From NCBI RefSeq assembly GCF_052857255.1, contig NC_135502.1, positions 157,950,099 to 158,014,098 of the forward strand: a stretch of 64,000 bases of DNA. The letters are read 5' to 3'. Shown here piece by piece: positions 40,481 to 52,180 of the stretch. The DNA is from Amblyomma americanum. Taxonomy: Eukaryota; Arthropoda; Arachnida; Ixodida; Ixodidae. Below the pieces are notes generated by a model. It was not told the DNA's origin, made no database searches, and worked only from the letters and a program-made list of their open reading frames with translations. The translations under genes and the position numbers were made by a program. Numbering within the stretch: the first letter of the stretch is position 1; every line of letters begins with the position of its first letter.

Positions 40481-43049
40481 GGACAGTCAATGTCGAAGAA
40501 ACTTGCTGTTGAGAAACTCTATTTTGGAGAAACTCCATGTTGGATAACCTAAAAGTTGGAGAAACTTCATGTTGGAGAAATCAATGTTGGATAAATTATG
40601 TTGGAGAAACTCCCAATTTTGAAACGCAAAGCTTGAGAAAATCATTGTTAGAGGAATAACCTGTTCAAGAAACTACATTGCAAAAACAGTTCGAAAAACT
40701 CCATGTTAGAGAAACTCTCCGTTGAGAAACTCTATGTTGGAGAACTGGAGATTGGCGAAACTTTCTGTTGGAGAATCTCTTTGTTGGAGAAACTCCCTGT
40801 TAGAGCATCTCGCTGTTTGATAAACATATGTTGAAGAAAATCCCTGTTGGATAAAATTAATGTTGGAGAAAAACCCTGTTGGAGAAACTGAGTGTTGGAC
40901 ATACTCCCTGTTGGAGGTACTACATGTTGAAGAATCTCACTGTAGGATAAATTTCATGTTGGAGAAACTTCCTGTTGGAGAAACTACATGTTTAGAGACA
41001 GTCCATCTTGAAGAAGCTCCTTGTTGGAGAAACTGTATTTTGGAGAAACTCCCTGTTGGAGAAACTCCCTGCTGGATGAATTTCAAGTTTGAGAAACTCA
41101 CTGTTGAAGAAATTCTGCTGAAAAACTCCACACTGAATAAACACTATGCTGGCGAAACTCCATGCTGGAGAAGCTCTATGTTGGAGAATCTCCCTGTTAT
41201 AGAAATTTCCTGTTAGAGAATCTCCTTATTGGAGAAACACCCTTTTGGACAAACTTCATGTTCGAAAAATTCTACGTTGGAGAATCTCTCTGTTCGAGAA
41301 AGTCCTTATTGGAGAAACTCACTGTTGAACAAACTTCCTGTTGGAGAATATCCTGGTTGGAGAAACTCTATTAAGAAGAAACTATATTTTGGAGAACCTC
41401 TGTTGGAGAACTTCATGTTGGAGAAACCCTGTTGGAGATACTCCATGTTAGTTAGAGAAACTCCCTGTTGGAGAAACTCCATGCTGGATAAACTCCACGT
41501 TGGAGGATCTCTGTTTGAGAGGCTCCATGTTGGAGACACTTCATGCTGGAGAGAATCTGTATTGCACAACCCCTCTCTTGGAGAAACTCCCTTTCGGTGA
41601 AATTTCTGTTGAGAAACTCTTTGTTGGATAAGCTCCCTGTTGAAGCTCCCTGTCGGAGAATCTTCATTGAGAAACTTCCTGTTGGAGAATGTTTCTATTT
41701 GAGAAACTCCACTTTGTAAAAAGTCCCTGTTGGAGAAACACTGTTGCAGAAACTCCCTGCTGGAGAAAATTCCTGTTGGAGAAACACCCTCTTGGTGCAA
41801 AATTATGCTGCAGAAACTCTATGTGGCAGAAGCTCCCTGTTGGAGAATCTCCCTGTTGGAGAAATACCCTGTTGAAGGTCCCTTTCGCTGAAACCTATTG
41901 TTGAAGAAACTCTGGATTGGAGAAACTCTCTGTTGGAGAAACACAATTTTGAAGAAAGTTCATGTTAAAGAAACTCTTCATTACAGAAACCCTCTGTTGG
42001 AGAAACTCCCTGTTGGATAAAGTTCATGTTAGAGAAACTCCGGGTTGGAGAAACTCTCTGTTGGAGAAACTTCATTTTGGAGAAAATTCGTGTTGGAAAA
42101 ACTCCGTGTGGCAGAAACTCTAGGTTGGAGAAACTCTATGGTGAAAAACTCGGAGTAGGTGAAATTCTCTGTTGGAGACACACCCTCTTCGAGAAAATGT
42201 ATGTTGGAGAAACTTCCTCTTGGAGAAATTCTATGTTGAAGGAACTCTTCGTTGGAGAAACTTCGTTCAGTAGGAAGTCGATGTTTGAGATGCTCTCTGT
42301 TAGAGAAACTTCATGATGGAGAACCTCTATATTGCAGAAACTTCCTATTAGAGAAACTTCCTGTTGGTGAAAAGCCTTGGAGAAACTCCTGTTCCAGAAA
42401 CTCTATGTTGGAGAAACTCTATTATAGAGAAACTCTGTTGGAAAAACTCCATTCTGGATAAACTCAATGCTAGTGAAATTGTATGTTAGAGAATTTTCCT
42501 GTTGGAGAAACACCCTGTTGGACAAAGTCCATATTGGAGAAACTCCCTGTTGGAGGAATTTTATGTTTGATAAACTTCATGTTGAATAAACTCCTTGTTG
42601 GATATACTCCCTTGATGGACACACCCTGATGGAGAAACACCCTGTTAGAGAATCTTTCTGTTGGAAAAATTCCATGTTGGAGAAAATTCCCGTTGAGAAA
42701 CTCTATGTTAGAAAAACTGCATGTTGTAAAAATTCCTATGTCGTACAAGCTCCCTGTTGGAGAAACTCCCTGTTCTTTAACTTCCTGTTAGAGAAACTTC
42801 TTTGAGAAACTCCACTTTGGAGAAACTTCCTTTAGAGAAAATCCATGCTTGAGAAGCTTCCTATTAGAGAAACTCCATGTTGCAGAAGCTCGCTGTTGGA
42901 GAAACTCCATGGTGGAGAAATTCCTGGTTGGATAAACACCTTGTTGGTTAAACTCCAGTTGGAGAAACTCCCTGTTTGAGAAAATTTATCCTGTAGAAAC
43001 TCCCTGTTGGAGAAATTTCTTGTACGGGACACTTCATGTTTGAGAAAAT

Positions 43050-43062
43050 CTCTGTTAGGGAC
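43050..43062. other. Deletion site of about 363 bp in U11
   Basis: The sequence passes from GAGAAAATCTCTGTT directly to AGGGACACCATG. In U13 the matching points are near 50794 and 51157, so about 363 bp (some 23 monomers) are absent. The break falls inside the repeated trinucleotide GTT, as expected for exchange between misaligned monomers. Confidence 0.9.
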
Positions 43063-43947
43063 ACCATGTTTCAAAAAGTCCATGTTTCAGAAGCTCCCTG
43101 CTGGAGAAAATTTCTTTTGGAGAAACTCTCAGTTTGACAAACTTCCTGTTGGGCAATCTCCCTTCTTTAGAAACTCTCCTTTGAGAAACTCCATGTTAAT
43201 GTATCTCTGTTTGAGAAACTCACTGTAAGAGAAACTCCCTGATGGAGAACCTCTCTGTTGCAGAAACATCATTTGGAGCAAATCCTTGAAGGAGAAACTC
43301 CGTGTTGGAGAAACTCCCTGTTAGGGACACTGTATGTTTTAGAAACTGCCAGTCGAAGAAATTTCCAGTTGAGAAACTCCATGCTGGAAGAACTCCATGT
43401 TGGAGAAACTCCCTGTAAGGGACACAATGTTTTAGAAACTGCCAGTCGGAAAAATTTTCTGTTGAGAAACTCCATGCTCGAGGAACTCCATGTTGGAGAC
43501 ACTCTATGTTCCATAAAATCGATATTGACAGACTCTCTGTTGGAGAAATTCTTTATTGGAGGAAGTCTCTGTTGCAGAAACTCTATGTTGGAGGAAATGT
43601 CTCTTGGAGAAACTCTGTTAAGGAAAATTTCTGTTGGATGAACTTCATGTTGGAGAAAATCCCTGGTGCTAAACTCCCTGTTGGAGGAACTCCATGTTGA
43701 AGACACTCACTGTTGCATAAATTTCATGTTGCAGAAACTCCATGTTCGAGAAACTCTATGTTCGGAGAAACGCTGTTTGCGAAACTACGTTGCAAAAACT
43801 CGATGATGAAGAAACTGCCTGTTAGAGATTTTTCATGTTAGAGTAGCTCCCTCTTGAAGAAAATCCATGTTGGAGCAAATCCTTGTTGAAGAAACTCATG
43901 TTGGAGAAATTCCCTGTTAGGGAAATTTTTTGTTTGAGAAACTCTCT

Positions 43948-43967
43948 GAAGTAACTAAGTTTATAAA
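43948..43967. repeat. Tail marker, type a (U11)
   Basis: Same 20 bp, followed by the commoner GCCGAAAAATATTC. Confidence 0.9.
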
Positions 43968-44609
43968 CTCCATGCCGAAAAATATTCATGCTGGAGAAAC
44001 TGCATGTTGGAGAATCTCTCTTTTGGAGAAACTCCCTGCAGGAGAAACTCCTTGTTAATGAAACTCAATAGTGGAGAAATTCCCCGTTAGAGGAACTCCC
44101 TGTTACATAACTTCTGTGTTGGAAAAACCCCTTTCGGAGCAAATCCTCTATATTAGAGAAAATCTCTGTTAGGGACAGTCAATGTCGAAGAAACTTGCTG
44201 TTGAGAAACTCTATTTTGGAGAAACTCCATGTTGGATTACCTAAAAGTTTGAGAAACTTCATTTTGGAGAAATCAATGTTGGATAAATTATGTTGGAGAA
44301 ACTCCCTATTTAGAAACGCAAAGCTTGAGAAAATCATTGTTAGAGGAATAACCTGTTCGAGAAACTACATTGGAAAAACAGTTCGAAAATCTCCATGTTA
44401 GAGAAACTCTCCGTTGAGAAACTGTATGTTGGAGAACTCGAGATTGGCGAAACTCTCTGTTGGAGAAAATCTTTGTTGGAGAAACTCCCTGTTAGAGCAT
44501 CTCCCTGTTTGATAAACTTATGTTGAAGAAAATCCCTGTTGGATAAAATTAATGTTGGAGAAAATCTCTGTAGGAGAAACTCAGTGTTGCACATACTCCC
44601 TGTTGGAGG

Positions 44610-44632
44610 TACTCCATGTTGGATAAATTTCA
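44610..44632. other. Single-monomer deletion (16 bp) in U12
   Basis: CTCCATGTTGGATAAATTTC here stands against a U14 sequence that has GAATAATCTCACTGTT inserted after CCATGTT (near 52626). Exactly one 16-bp monomer is missing. Confidence 0.9.
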
Positions 44633-47600
44633 TGTTGCAGAAACTTTCTGTTGGAGAATCTCCATGTTTTGAGACAGTCCATCTTGAAGAAGATCCTTGT
44701 TGGAGAAGCTGTATTTTGGAGAAATTCCCTGTTGGAGAAACTTCCTGCTGGATGAATTTCAAGTTTGAGAAACTCACTGTTGAAGAAATTCTGTTGAAAA
44801 ACTCCACACTGGATAAACACTATGCTGGCGAAACTCCATGCTGGAGAAGCTCTATGCTGGAGAATCTCCCTGTTTTAGAAATTTCCTGTTAGAGAATCTC
44901 CTTATTGGAGAAACACCCTGTTGGACAAACTTCATGTTCAATAAATTCTACGTTGGAGAATCTCTCTGTTCGAGAAAGTCCTTATTGGAGAAACTCACTG
45001 TTGAACAAACTTCCTGTTGGAGAATATCCTGGTTGGAGAAACTCTATTAAGAAGAAACTATATTTTGGAAAATCTCTCTGTTGGAAAACCTCATGTTGGA
45101 GAAACCCTGTTTTAGATACTCCATGTTAGTTAGAGAAACTCCCTGTTGGAGAAACTCCATGCTGGATAAACTCCACGTTGGAGGATCTCTGTTTGAGAGG
45201 CTCCATGTTGGAGAACGCTTCATGCTGGAGAGAATCTGTATTGCACAACCCCTGTGTTGGAGAAAATCCCTTTCGGAGAAACTTTCAGTTGAGAAACTCT
45301 TTGTTGGATAAGCTCCCTGTTGAAGCTCCCTATCGGAGAAACTTCATTGAGAAACTTCCTGTTGGAGAATCCTTCTATTTGAGAAACTCCACTTTGGAAA
45401 AGTCCCTGTTGGAGAAACTCTATGTTGCAGAAACTCCCTGCTGGAGAAAAGTCCTGTTGGAGAAACACCCCCTTGGTGCAAAATTATGCTGGAGAAACTC
45501 TATGTTGCAGAAGCTCCCTGTTGGAGAATCTCCCTGTTGGAGAAATACCCTGTTGAAGGTCCCTTTCGCCGAAAATTATTGTTGAAGAAACTCTGGTTTG
45601 GAGAAACTCTCTGCTGGAGAAACACCATTTTGAAGAAAGTTCATGTTCCAGAAACTTTTCATTAGAGAAACCCTCTGTTGGAGAAACTCCCTGTTGGATA
45701 ACGTTCATGTTAGAGAAACTCCGGGTTAAAGAAACTCTCTGTTGGAAAAACTCCATTTTGGAGAAAATTCGTGTTGGAAAAATTCCGTGAGCCAGAAACT
45801 CTCGGTTGGAGAAACTCTAAGGTGAAAAACTCGGAGTAGGTGAAATTCTCTGTTGGAGACACACCCTCTTCGAGAAAATGTATGTTGGAGAAACTTCATC
45901 TTGGAGAAATTCTATGTTGGAGAAACTCTTCGTTCGAGAAACTTCGTTCAGTGGGAAGTCGATGTTTGAGATGCTCTCTGTTAGAGAAGCTTCATGATGG
46001 ACAACCTCTATATTGCAGAAACATCCTATTAGAGAAACTTCATGTTGGTGAAATGCCTTGGAGAAACTCCTGTTCCAGAAACTCTATGTTGGAAAAACTC
46101 CATTATGGAGAAACTCTCTGTTGGAAAAACTCCATTCTGGATAATCTCCATGCTAGTGAAATTGTATGTTAGAGAATCTTCCTGTTGGAGAAACACCCTT
46201 TTGGACAAACTTCATATTGGAGAAACTCTTGTTGGAGGAATTTTATGTTTGATAAACTCCATGTTGAATAACTCCTTGTTGGATATACTTCCTTGATGGA
46301 CACTCCCTGTTGGAGAAACACCCTGTTAGAGAATCTTTCTATTGGAAAAATTCCATGTTGGAGAAAATTCCCGTTGAGAAACTCCATGTTAAAAAAACTG
46401 CACGTTGTAAAAATTCCTATGTTGTACAAGCTCCCTGTTGGAGAAACTCCCTGTTCTTTAACTTCCTGTTAGAGAAACTTCCTAGAGAAACTCCACGTTG
46501 GGGAAACTCTCTTTTGAGAAAATCCATGCTTGAGAACCTTCCTATTCGAGAAACTCCATGTTGCAGAAACTCGCTGTTGGAGAAACTCCATGGTGGAAAA
46601 ATTCCTGGTTGGATAAACTCCTTCTTGGTTAAACTCGAGTTGGAGAAACTCCCTGTTTGAGAAAATTTATCCTGTAAAAAATCCCTGTTGGCGAAATTTC
46701 CTGTACGAGACACTTCATGTTTGAGAAAATCCCTGTTGAAGAAACTCTCCATTGGAGAAACTCGTTGTTGGAGACACTCCATGTTTGAGAAACTCTATGG
46801 TGGAGAAAGTCTATGTTGCAGAAACTCCCTGTTGAGAAACTCCTTCCTGGAGAAACTTCCAGTGGGAGAAACACCCTGTTGAAGCTCTTTGTCGGAGAAA
46901 TTTTATGTTCGAGAAGCTTCCTTTTGGAGAAACTTGCTTTTGGAGAAAATCTCCTTGGACAAAATCCCTGATTAACAAGCTCTTGGTTGGAGAAGCCCCA
47001 TTTTGGAGAAATTCTCTGTTGGAGAAACTTCATGTTGGAAAAACTCTATGTTGAAGAAACTTTAAGTCGGTTAAACTTCATATTGGAGAAACTCCCTGTT
47101 AGGGACACCATGTTTCAGAAAGTCCATGCTTCAGAAGCTCCCTGCTCTAGAAAATTCCTTTTGGAGAAACTCCCAGTAGGACAAACTCCCTGTTGGGCAA
47201 TCTTCCTTCTTTAGAAACTCTCCGTTGGAGAAACTTCATGTTAATGTATCTCTGTTTGAGAAACTCACTGTAAGAGAAACTCCCTGATGGAGAACCTCTC
47301 TGTTGCAGAAACATCATTTGGAGCAAATGCTTGAAGGAGAAACTCCGTGTTGGAGAAACTCCCTGTTAGTGACACTGTATGTTTTAGAAACTGCCAGTCG
47401 AAGAAATTTCCTGTTGAGAAACTCCATGCTGGAAGAACTCCATGTTGGAGAAACTCCCTGTTAGGGACACAATGTTTTAGAAACTGCCAGTCGAATAAAT
47501 TTTCTGTTGAGAAACTCCATTCTCGAGGAACTCCATGTTGGAGAAACAATATGTTCCATAAAATCTATATTGACGGACTCTCTGTTGGAGAAATTTTTTA

Positions 47601-47991
47601 TTGGAGGAAGTCTCTGTTGCAGAAACTCTATGTTGGAGGAATTGTCTCTTGGAGAAACTCTGTTAAAGAAAATTCCTGTTGGATGAACTTCATGTTGGAG
47701 AAAATCCCTGGTGCTCAACTCCCTGTTGGAGGAACTCCATGTTGAAGACACTCACTGTTGCAGAAATTTCATGTTGCAGAAACTCAGTGTTCGAGAAACT
47801 CCATGTTTGGAGAACGCTGTTTGCGAAACTACGTTGCAAAAACTCCATGATGAAGAAACTGCCTGTTAGAAATTTTTTATGTTAGAGTAGCTCCCTCTTG
47901 AAGAAAATCCATGTTGGAGCAAATCCTTGTTGAAGAAACTCATGTTGGAGAAATTCCCTGTTAGGGGAATTTTTTGTTTGAGAAACTCTCT

Positions 47992-48011
47992 GAAGTAACT
48001 AAGTTTATAAA
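47992..48011. repeat. Tail marker, type a (U12)
   Basis: Same 20 bp with the U10-type right flank GCCGAACAATATTC, confirming U10/U12 kinship in the tail. Confidence 0.9.
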
Positions 48012-51000
48012 CTCCATGCCGAACAATATTCATGCTGGAGAAACTGCATGTTGGACAATCTCTCTTTTGGAGAAACTCCCTGCAGGAGAAACTCCTTGTC
48101 AATGAAACTCAATTGTGGAGAAATTCCCCGTTAGAGGAACTCCCTGTTACATAACTTCTGTGTTCGAAAAACCCCTTTTGGAGCAAATCCTCTATATTAG
48201 AGAAAATCTCTGTTAGGGACAGTCAATGTCGAAGAAACTTGCTGTTGAGAAACTCTATTTTGGAGAAACTCCATGTTGGATAACCTAAAAGTTGGAGAAA
48301 CATCATGTTGGAGAAATCAATGTTGGATAAATTATGTTGGAGAAACTCCCTATTTAGAAACGCAAAGCTTGAGAAAATCATTGTTAGAGGAATAACCTGT
48401 TCAAGAAACTACATTGCAAAAACAGTTCGAAAAACTCCATGTTAGAGAAACTCTCCGTTGAGAAACTCTATGTTGGAGAACTGGAGATTGGCGAAACTTT
48501 CTGTTGGAGAATCTCTTTGTTGGAGAAACTCCCTGTTAGAGCATCTCGCTGTTTGATAAACATATGTTGAAGAAAATCCATGTTGGATAAAATTAATGTT
48601 GGAGAAAAACCCTGTTGGAGAAACTGAGTGTTGGACATACTCCCTGTTGGAGGTACTACATGTTGAAGAATCTCACTGTAGGATAAATTTCATGTTGGAG
48701 AAACTTCCTGTTGGAGAAACTACATGTTTAGAGACAGTCCATCTTGAAGAAGCTCCTTGTTAGAGAAACTGTATTTTGGAGAAACTCCCTGTTGGAGAAA
48801 CTCCCTGCTGGATGAATTTCAAGTTTGAGAAACTCACTGTTGAAGAAATTCTGCTGAAAAACTCCACACTGAATAAACACTATGCTGGCGAAACTCTATG
48901 CTGGAGAAGCTCTATGTTGGAGAATCTCCCTGTTATAGAAATTTCCTGTTAGAGAATCTCCTTATTGGAGAAACACCCTTTTGGACAAACTTCATGTTCG
49001 AAAAATTCTACGTTGGAGAATCTCTCTGTTCGAGAAAGTCCTTATTGGAGAAACTCACTGTTGAACAAACTTCCTGTTGGAGAATATCCTGGTTGGAGAA
49101 ACTCTATTAAGAAGAAACTATATTTTGGAGAACCTCTGTTGGAGAACTTCATGTTGGAGAAACCCTGTTGGAGATACTCCATGTTAGTTAGAGAAACTCC
49201 CTGTTGGAGAAACTCCATGCTGGATGAACTCCACGTTGGAGGATCTCTGTTTGAGAGGCTCCATGTTGGAGACACTTCATGCTGGAGAGAATCTGTATTG
49301 CACAACCCCTCTCTTGGAGAAACTCCCTTTCGGTGAAACTTTCTGTTGAGAAACTCTTTGTTGGATAAGCTCCCTGTTGAAGCTCCCTGTCGGAGAATCT
49401 TCATTGAGAAACTTCCTGTTGGAGAATGTTTCTATTTGAGAAACTCCACTTTGTAAAAAGTCCCTGTTGGAGAAACACTGTTGAAGAAACTCCCTGCTGG
49501 AGAAAGTTCCTGTTGGAGAAACACCCTCTTGGTGCAAAATTATGCTGCAGAAACTCTATGTGGCAGAAGCTCCCTGTTGGAGAATCTCCCTGTTGGAGAA
49601 ATACCCTGTTGAAGGTCCCTTTCGCTCAAACTTATTATTGAAGAAACTCTGGATTGGAGAAACTCTCTGTTGGAGAAACACAATTTTGAAGAAAGTTCAT
49701 GTTAAAGAAACTCTTCATTACAGAAACCCTCTGTTGGAGAAACTCCCTGTTGGATAAAGTTCATGTTAGAGAAACTCCGGGTTGGAGAAACTCTCTGTTG
49801 GAGAAACTTCATTTTGGAGAAAATTCGTGTTGGAAAAACTCCGTGTGGCAGAAACTCTAGGTTGGAGAAACTCTATGGTGAAAAACTCGGAGTAGGTGAA
49901 ATTCTCTGTTGGAGACACACCCTCTTCGAGAAAATGTATGTTGGAGAAACTTCCTCTTGGAGAAATTCTATTTTGAAGGAACTCTTCGTTGGAGAAACTT
50001 CGTTCAGTAGGAAGTCGATGTTTGAGATGCTCTCTGTTAGAGAAACTTCATGTTGGAGAACCTCTAAGTTGCAGAAACATCCCATTAGAGAAACTTCCTG
50101 TTGGTGAAAAGCCTTGGAGAAACTCCTGTTCCAGAAACTCTATGTTGGAGAAACTCTATTATAGAGAAACTCTGTTGGAAAAACTCCATTCTGGATAAAC
50201 TCAATGCTAGTGAAATTGTATGTTAGAGAATTTTCCTGTTGGAGAAACACCCTGTTGGACAAAGTCCATATTGGAGAAACTCCCTGTTGGAGGAATTTTA
50301 TGTTTGGTAAACTTCATGTTGAATAAACTCCTTGTTGGATATACTCCCTTTATGGACACACCCTGATGGAGAAACACCCTGTTAGAGAATCTTTCTGTTG
50401 GAAAAATTCCATGTTGGAGAAAATTCCCGTTGAGAAACTCTATGTTAGAAAAACTGCATGTTGTAAAAATTCCTATGTCGTACAAGCTCCCTGTTGGAGA
50501 AACTCCCTGTTCTTTAACTTCCTGTTAGAGAAACTTCTTTGAGAAACTCCACGTTGGAGAAACTTCCTTTAGAGAAAATCCATGCTTGAGAAGCTTCCTA
50601 TTAGAGAAACTCCATGTTGCAGAAGCTCGCTGTTGGAGAAACTCCATGGTGGAGAAATTCCTGGTTGGATAAACACCTTGTTGGTTAAACTCCAGTTGGA
50701 GAAACTCCCTGTTTGAGAAAATTTATCCTGTAGAAACTCCCTGTTGGAGAAATTTCTTGTACGGGACACTTCATGCTTGAGAAAATCTCTGTTGAAGAAA
50801 CTCTCCATTGGAGAAACTCGTTGTTGGAGAGACTCCATGTTTGAGAAACTCTATGGTGGAGAAAGTCTATGTTGCAGAAACTCCCTGTTGAGAAACTCCC
50901 TCCTGGAGAAACTTCCTGTTGGAGAAACACCCTGTTGAAGCTCTTTGTCGGAGAAAATTTATGTTCGAGAAGCTCTCTCTTGGAGAAACTTGCTGTTGGA

Positions 51001-51424
51001 GGAACTCTCTTTGGACAAACTCCCTGATTAAGAAGCTCTTGGTTGGAGAAACCACATGTTGGAGAAATTCTTTGTTGGAGAAACTTCATGTTGGAAAAAC
51101 TTTATGTTGAAGAAATTTTAAGTTGGATTAACTTCATTATGGAGAAACTCCCTGGTAGGGACACCATGTTTCAGAAAGTCCATGTTTCAGAAGCTCCCTG
51201 CTGGAGAAAAATCTTTTTGGAGAAACTCTCAGTTGGACAAACTTCCTGTTGGGCAATCTCCCTTCTTTAGAAACTCTCCTTTGGAGAAACTCCATGTTAA
51301 TGTATCTCTGTTTGAGAAACTCACTGTAAGAGAAACTCCCTGATGGAGAACCTCTCTGTTGCAGAAACATCATTTGGAGCAAATCCTTGAAGGAGAAACT
51401 CCGTGTTGGAGAAACTCCCTGTTA

Positions 51425-51515
51425 GGGACACTGTATGTTTTAGAAACTGCCAGTCGAAGAAATTTCCAGTTGAGAAACTCCATGCTGGAAGAACTCCATG
51501 TTGGAGAAACTCTAT
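51425..51515. repeat. 93-bp block contracted to a single copy (U13)
   Basis: A single anchor lies at 51444. The first block passes straight into CTCTATGTTCCATAAAATCG. Compared with U11 the offset falls from 8,101 to 8,008 here, i.e. 93 bp. The flanking sequence differs from the U3 contraction, so this looks like an independent event. Confidence 0.88.
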
Positions 51516-51955
51516 GTTCCATAAAATCGATATTGACGGACTCTCTGTTGGAGAAATTCTTTATTGGAGGAAGTCTCTGTTGCAGAAACTCTATGTTGGA
51601 GGAAATGTCTCTTGGAGAAACTCTGTTAAGGAAAATTTCTGTTGGATGAACTTCATGTTGGAGAAAATCCATGGTGCTAAACTCCCTGTTGGAGGAACTC
51701 CATGTTGAAGACACTCACTGTTGCATAAATTTCATGTTGCAGAAACTCCATGTTCGAGAAACTTTATGTTCGGAGAAACGCTGTTTGCGAAACTACGTTG
51801 CAAAAACTCGATGATGAAGAAACTGCCTGTTAGAGATTTTTCATGTTAGAGTAGCTCCCTCTTAAAGAAAATCCATGTTGGAGCAAATCCTTGTTGAAGA
51901 AACTCATGTTGGAGAAATTCCCTGTTAGGGAAATTTTTTGTTTGAGAAACTCTCT

Positions 51956-51975
51956 GAAGTAACTAAGTTTATAAA
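51956..51975. repeat. Tail marker, type a (U13)
   Basis: Same 20 bp, followed by GCCAAAAAATATTC, one base different from U11. This is the last a-type tail; U14-U16 are b. Confidence 0.9.
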
Positions 51976-52180
51976 CTCCATGCCAAAAAATATTCATGCT
52001 GGAGAAACTGCATGTTGGAGAATCTCTCTTTTGGAGAAACTCCCTGCAGGAGAAACTCCTTGTTAATGAAACTCAATAGTGGAGAAATTCCCCGTTAGAG
52101 GAACTCCCTGTTACATAACTTCTGTGTTGGAAAAACCCCTTTTGGAGCAAATCCTCTATATTAGAGAAAATCTCTGTTAG

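Larger units (their letters stand above)
40481..44172. repeat. U11, shortened HOR unit 3,692 bp, S2 / alpha / a
   Basis: Alpha body and a tail (marker 43948-43967). The unit lacks about 363 bp at position 43056 relative to U13, which accounts for its short length. CCTGCAGG is at 44035-44042. The 93-bp block is doubled (anchors 43343 and 43436). It aligns with U13 at offsets of 7,736-7,737 before the deletion and about 8,100 after it. Confidence 0.95.
38727..46461. repeat. 8-kb super-unit, first copy (7,735 bp, two HOR units)
   Basis: Holds the end of U10, all of U11 and the start of U12. Matching positions lie 7,735-7,737 bp downstream up to 43056, then about 8,008-8,101 bp downstream beyond the deletions. 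The left edge is set by TTTACC at about 38722-38727 against TTTAAC in the second copy. Confidence 0.9.
44173..48216. repeat. U12, HOR unit 4,044 bp, S2 / gamma / a
   Basis: Gamma body shared only with U10; a tail (marker 47992-48011). CCTGCAGG is at 48079-48086 and the 93-bp block is doubled (anchors 47388 and 47481). Exactly one monomer (16 bp) is missing near 44620 compared with U14, and one extra base occurs near 45212 (GGAGAACGCTTC). The junction of the 8-kb tandem block lies inside it at 46462-46481. Confidence 0.95.
48217..52180. repeat. U13, HOR unit 3,964 bp, S2 / alpha / a
   Basis: Near-identical to U11 but with the roughly 363-bp segment present. It has lost one of the two 93-bp blocks (single anchor 51444). 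The tail marker is at 51956-51975 and CCTGCAGG at 52043-52050. Confidence 0.95.
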
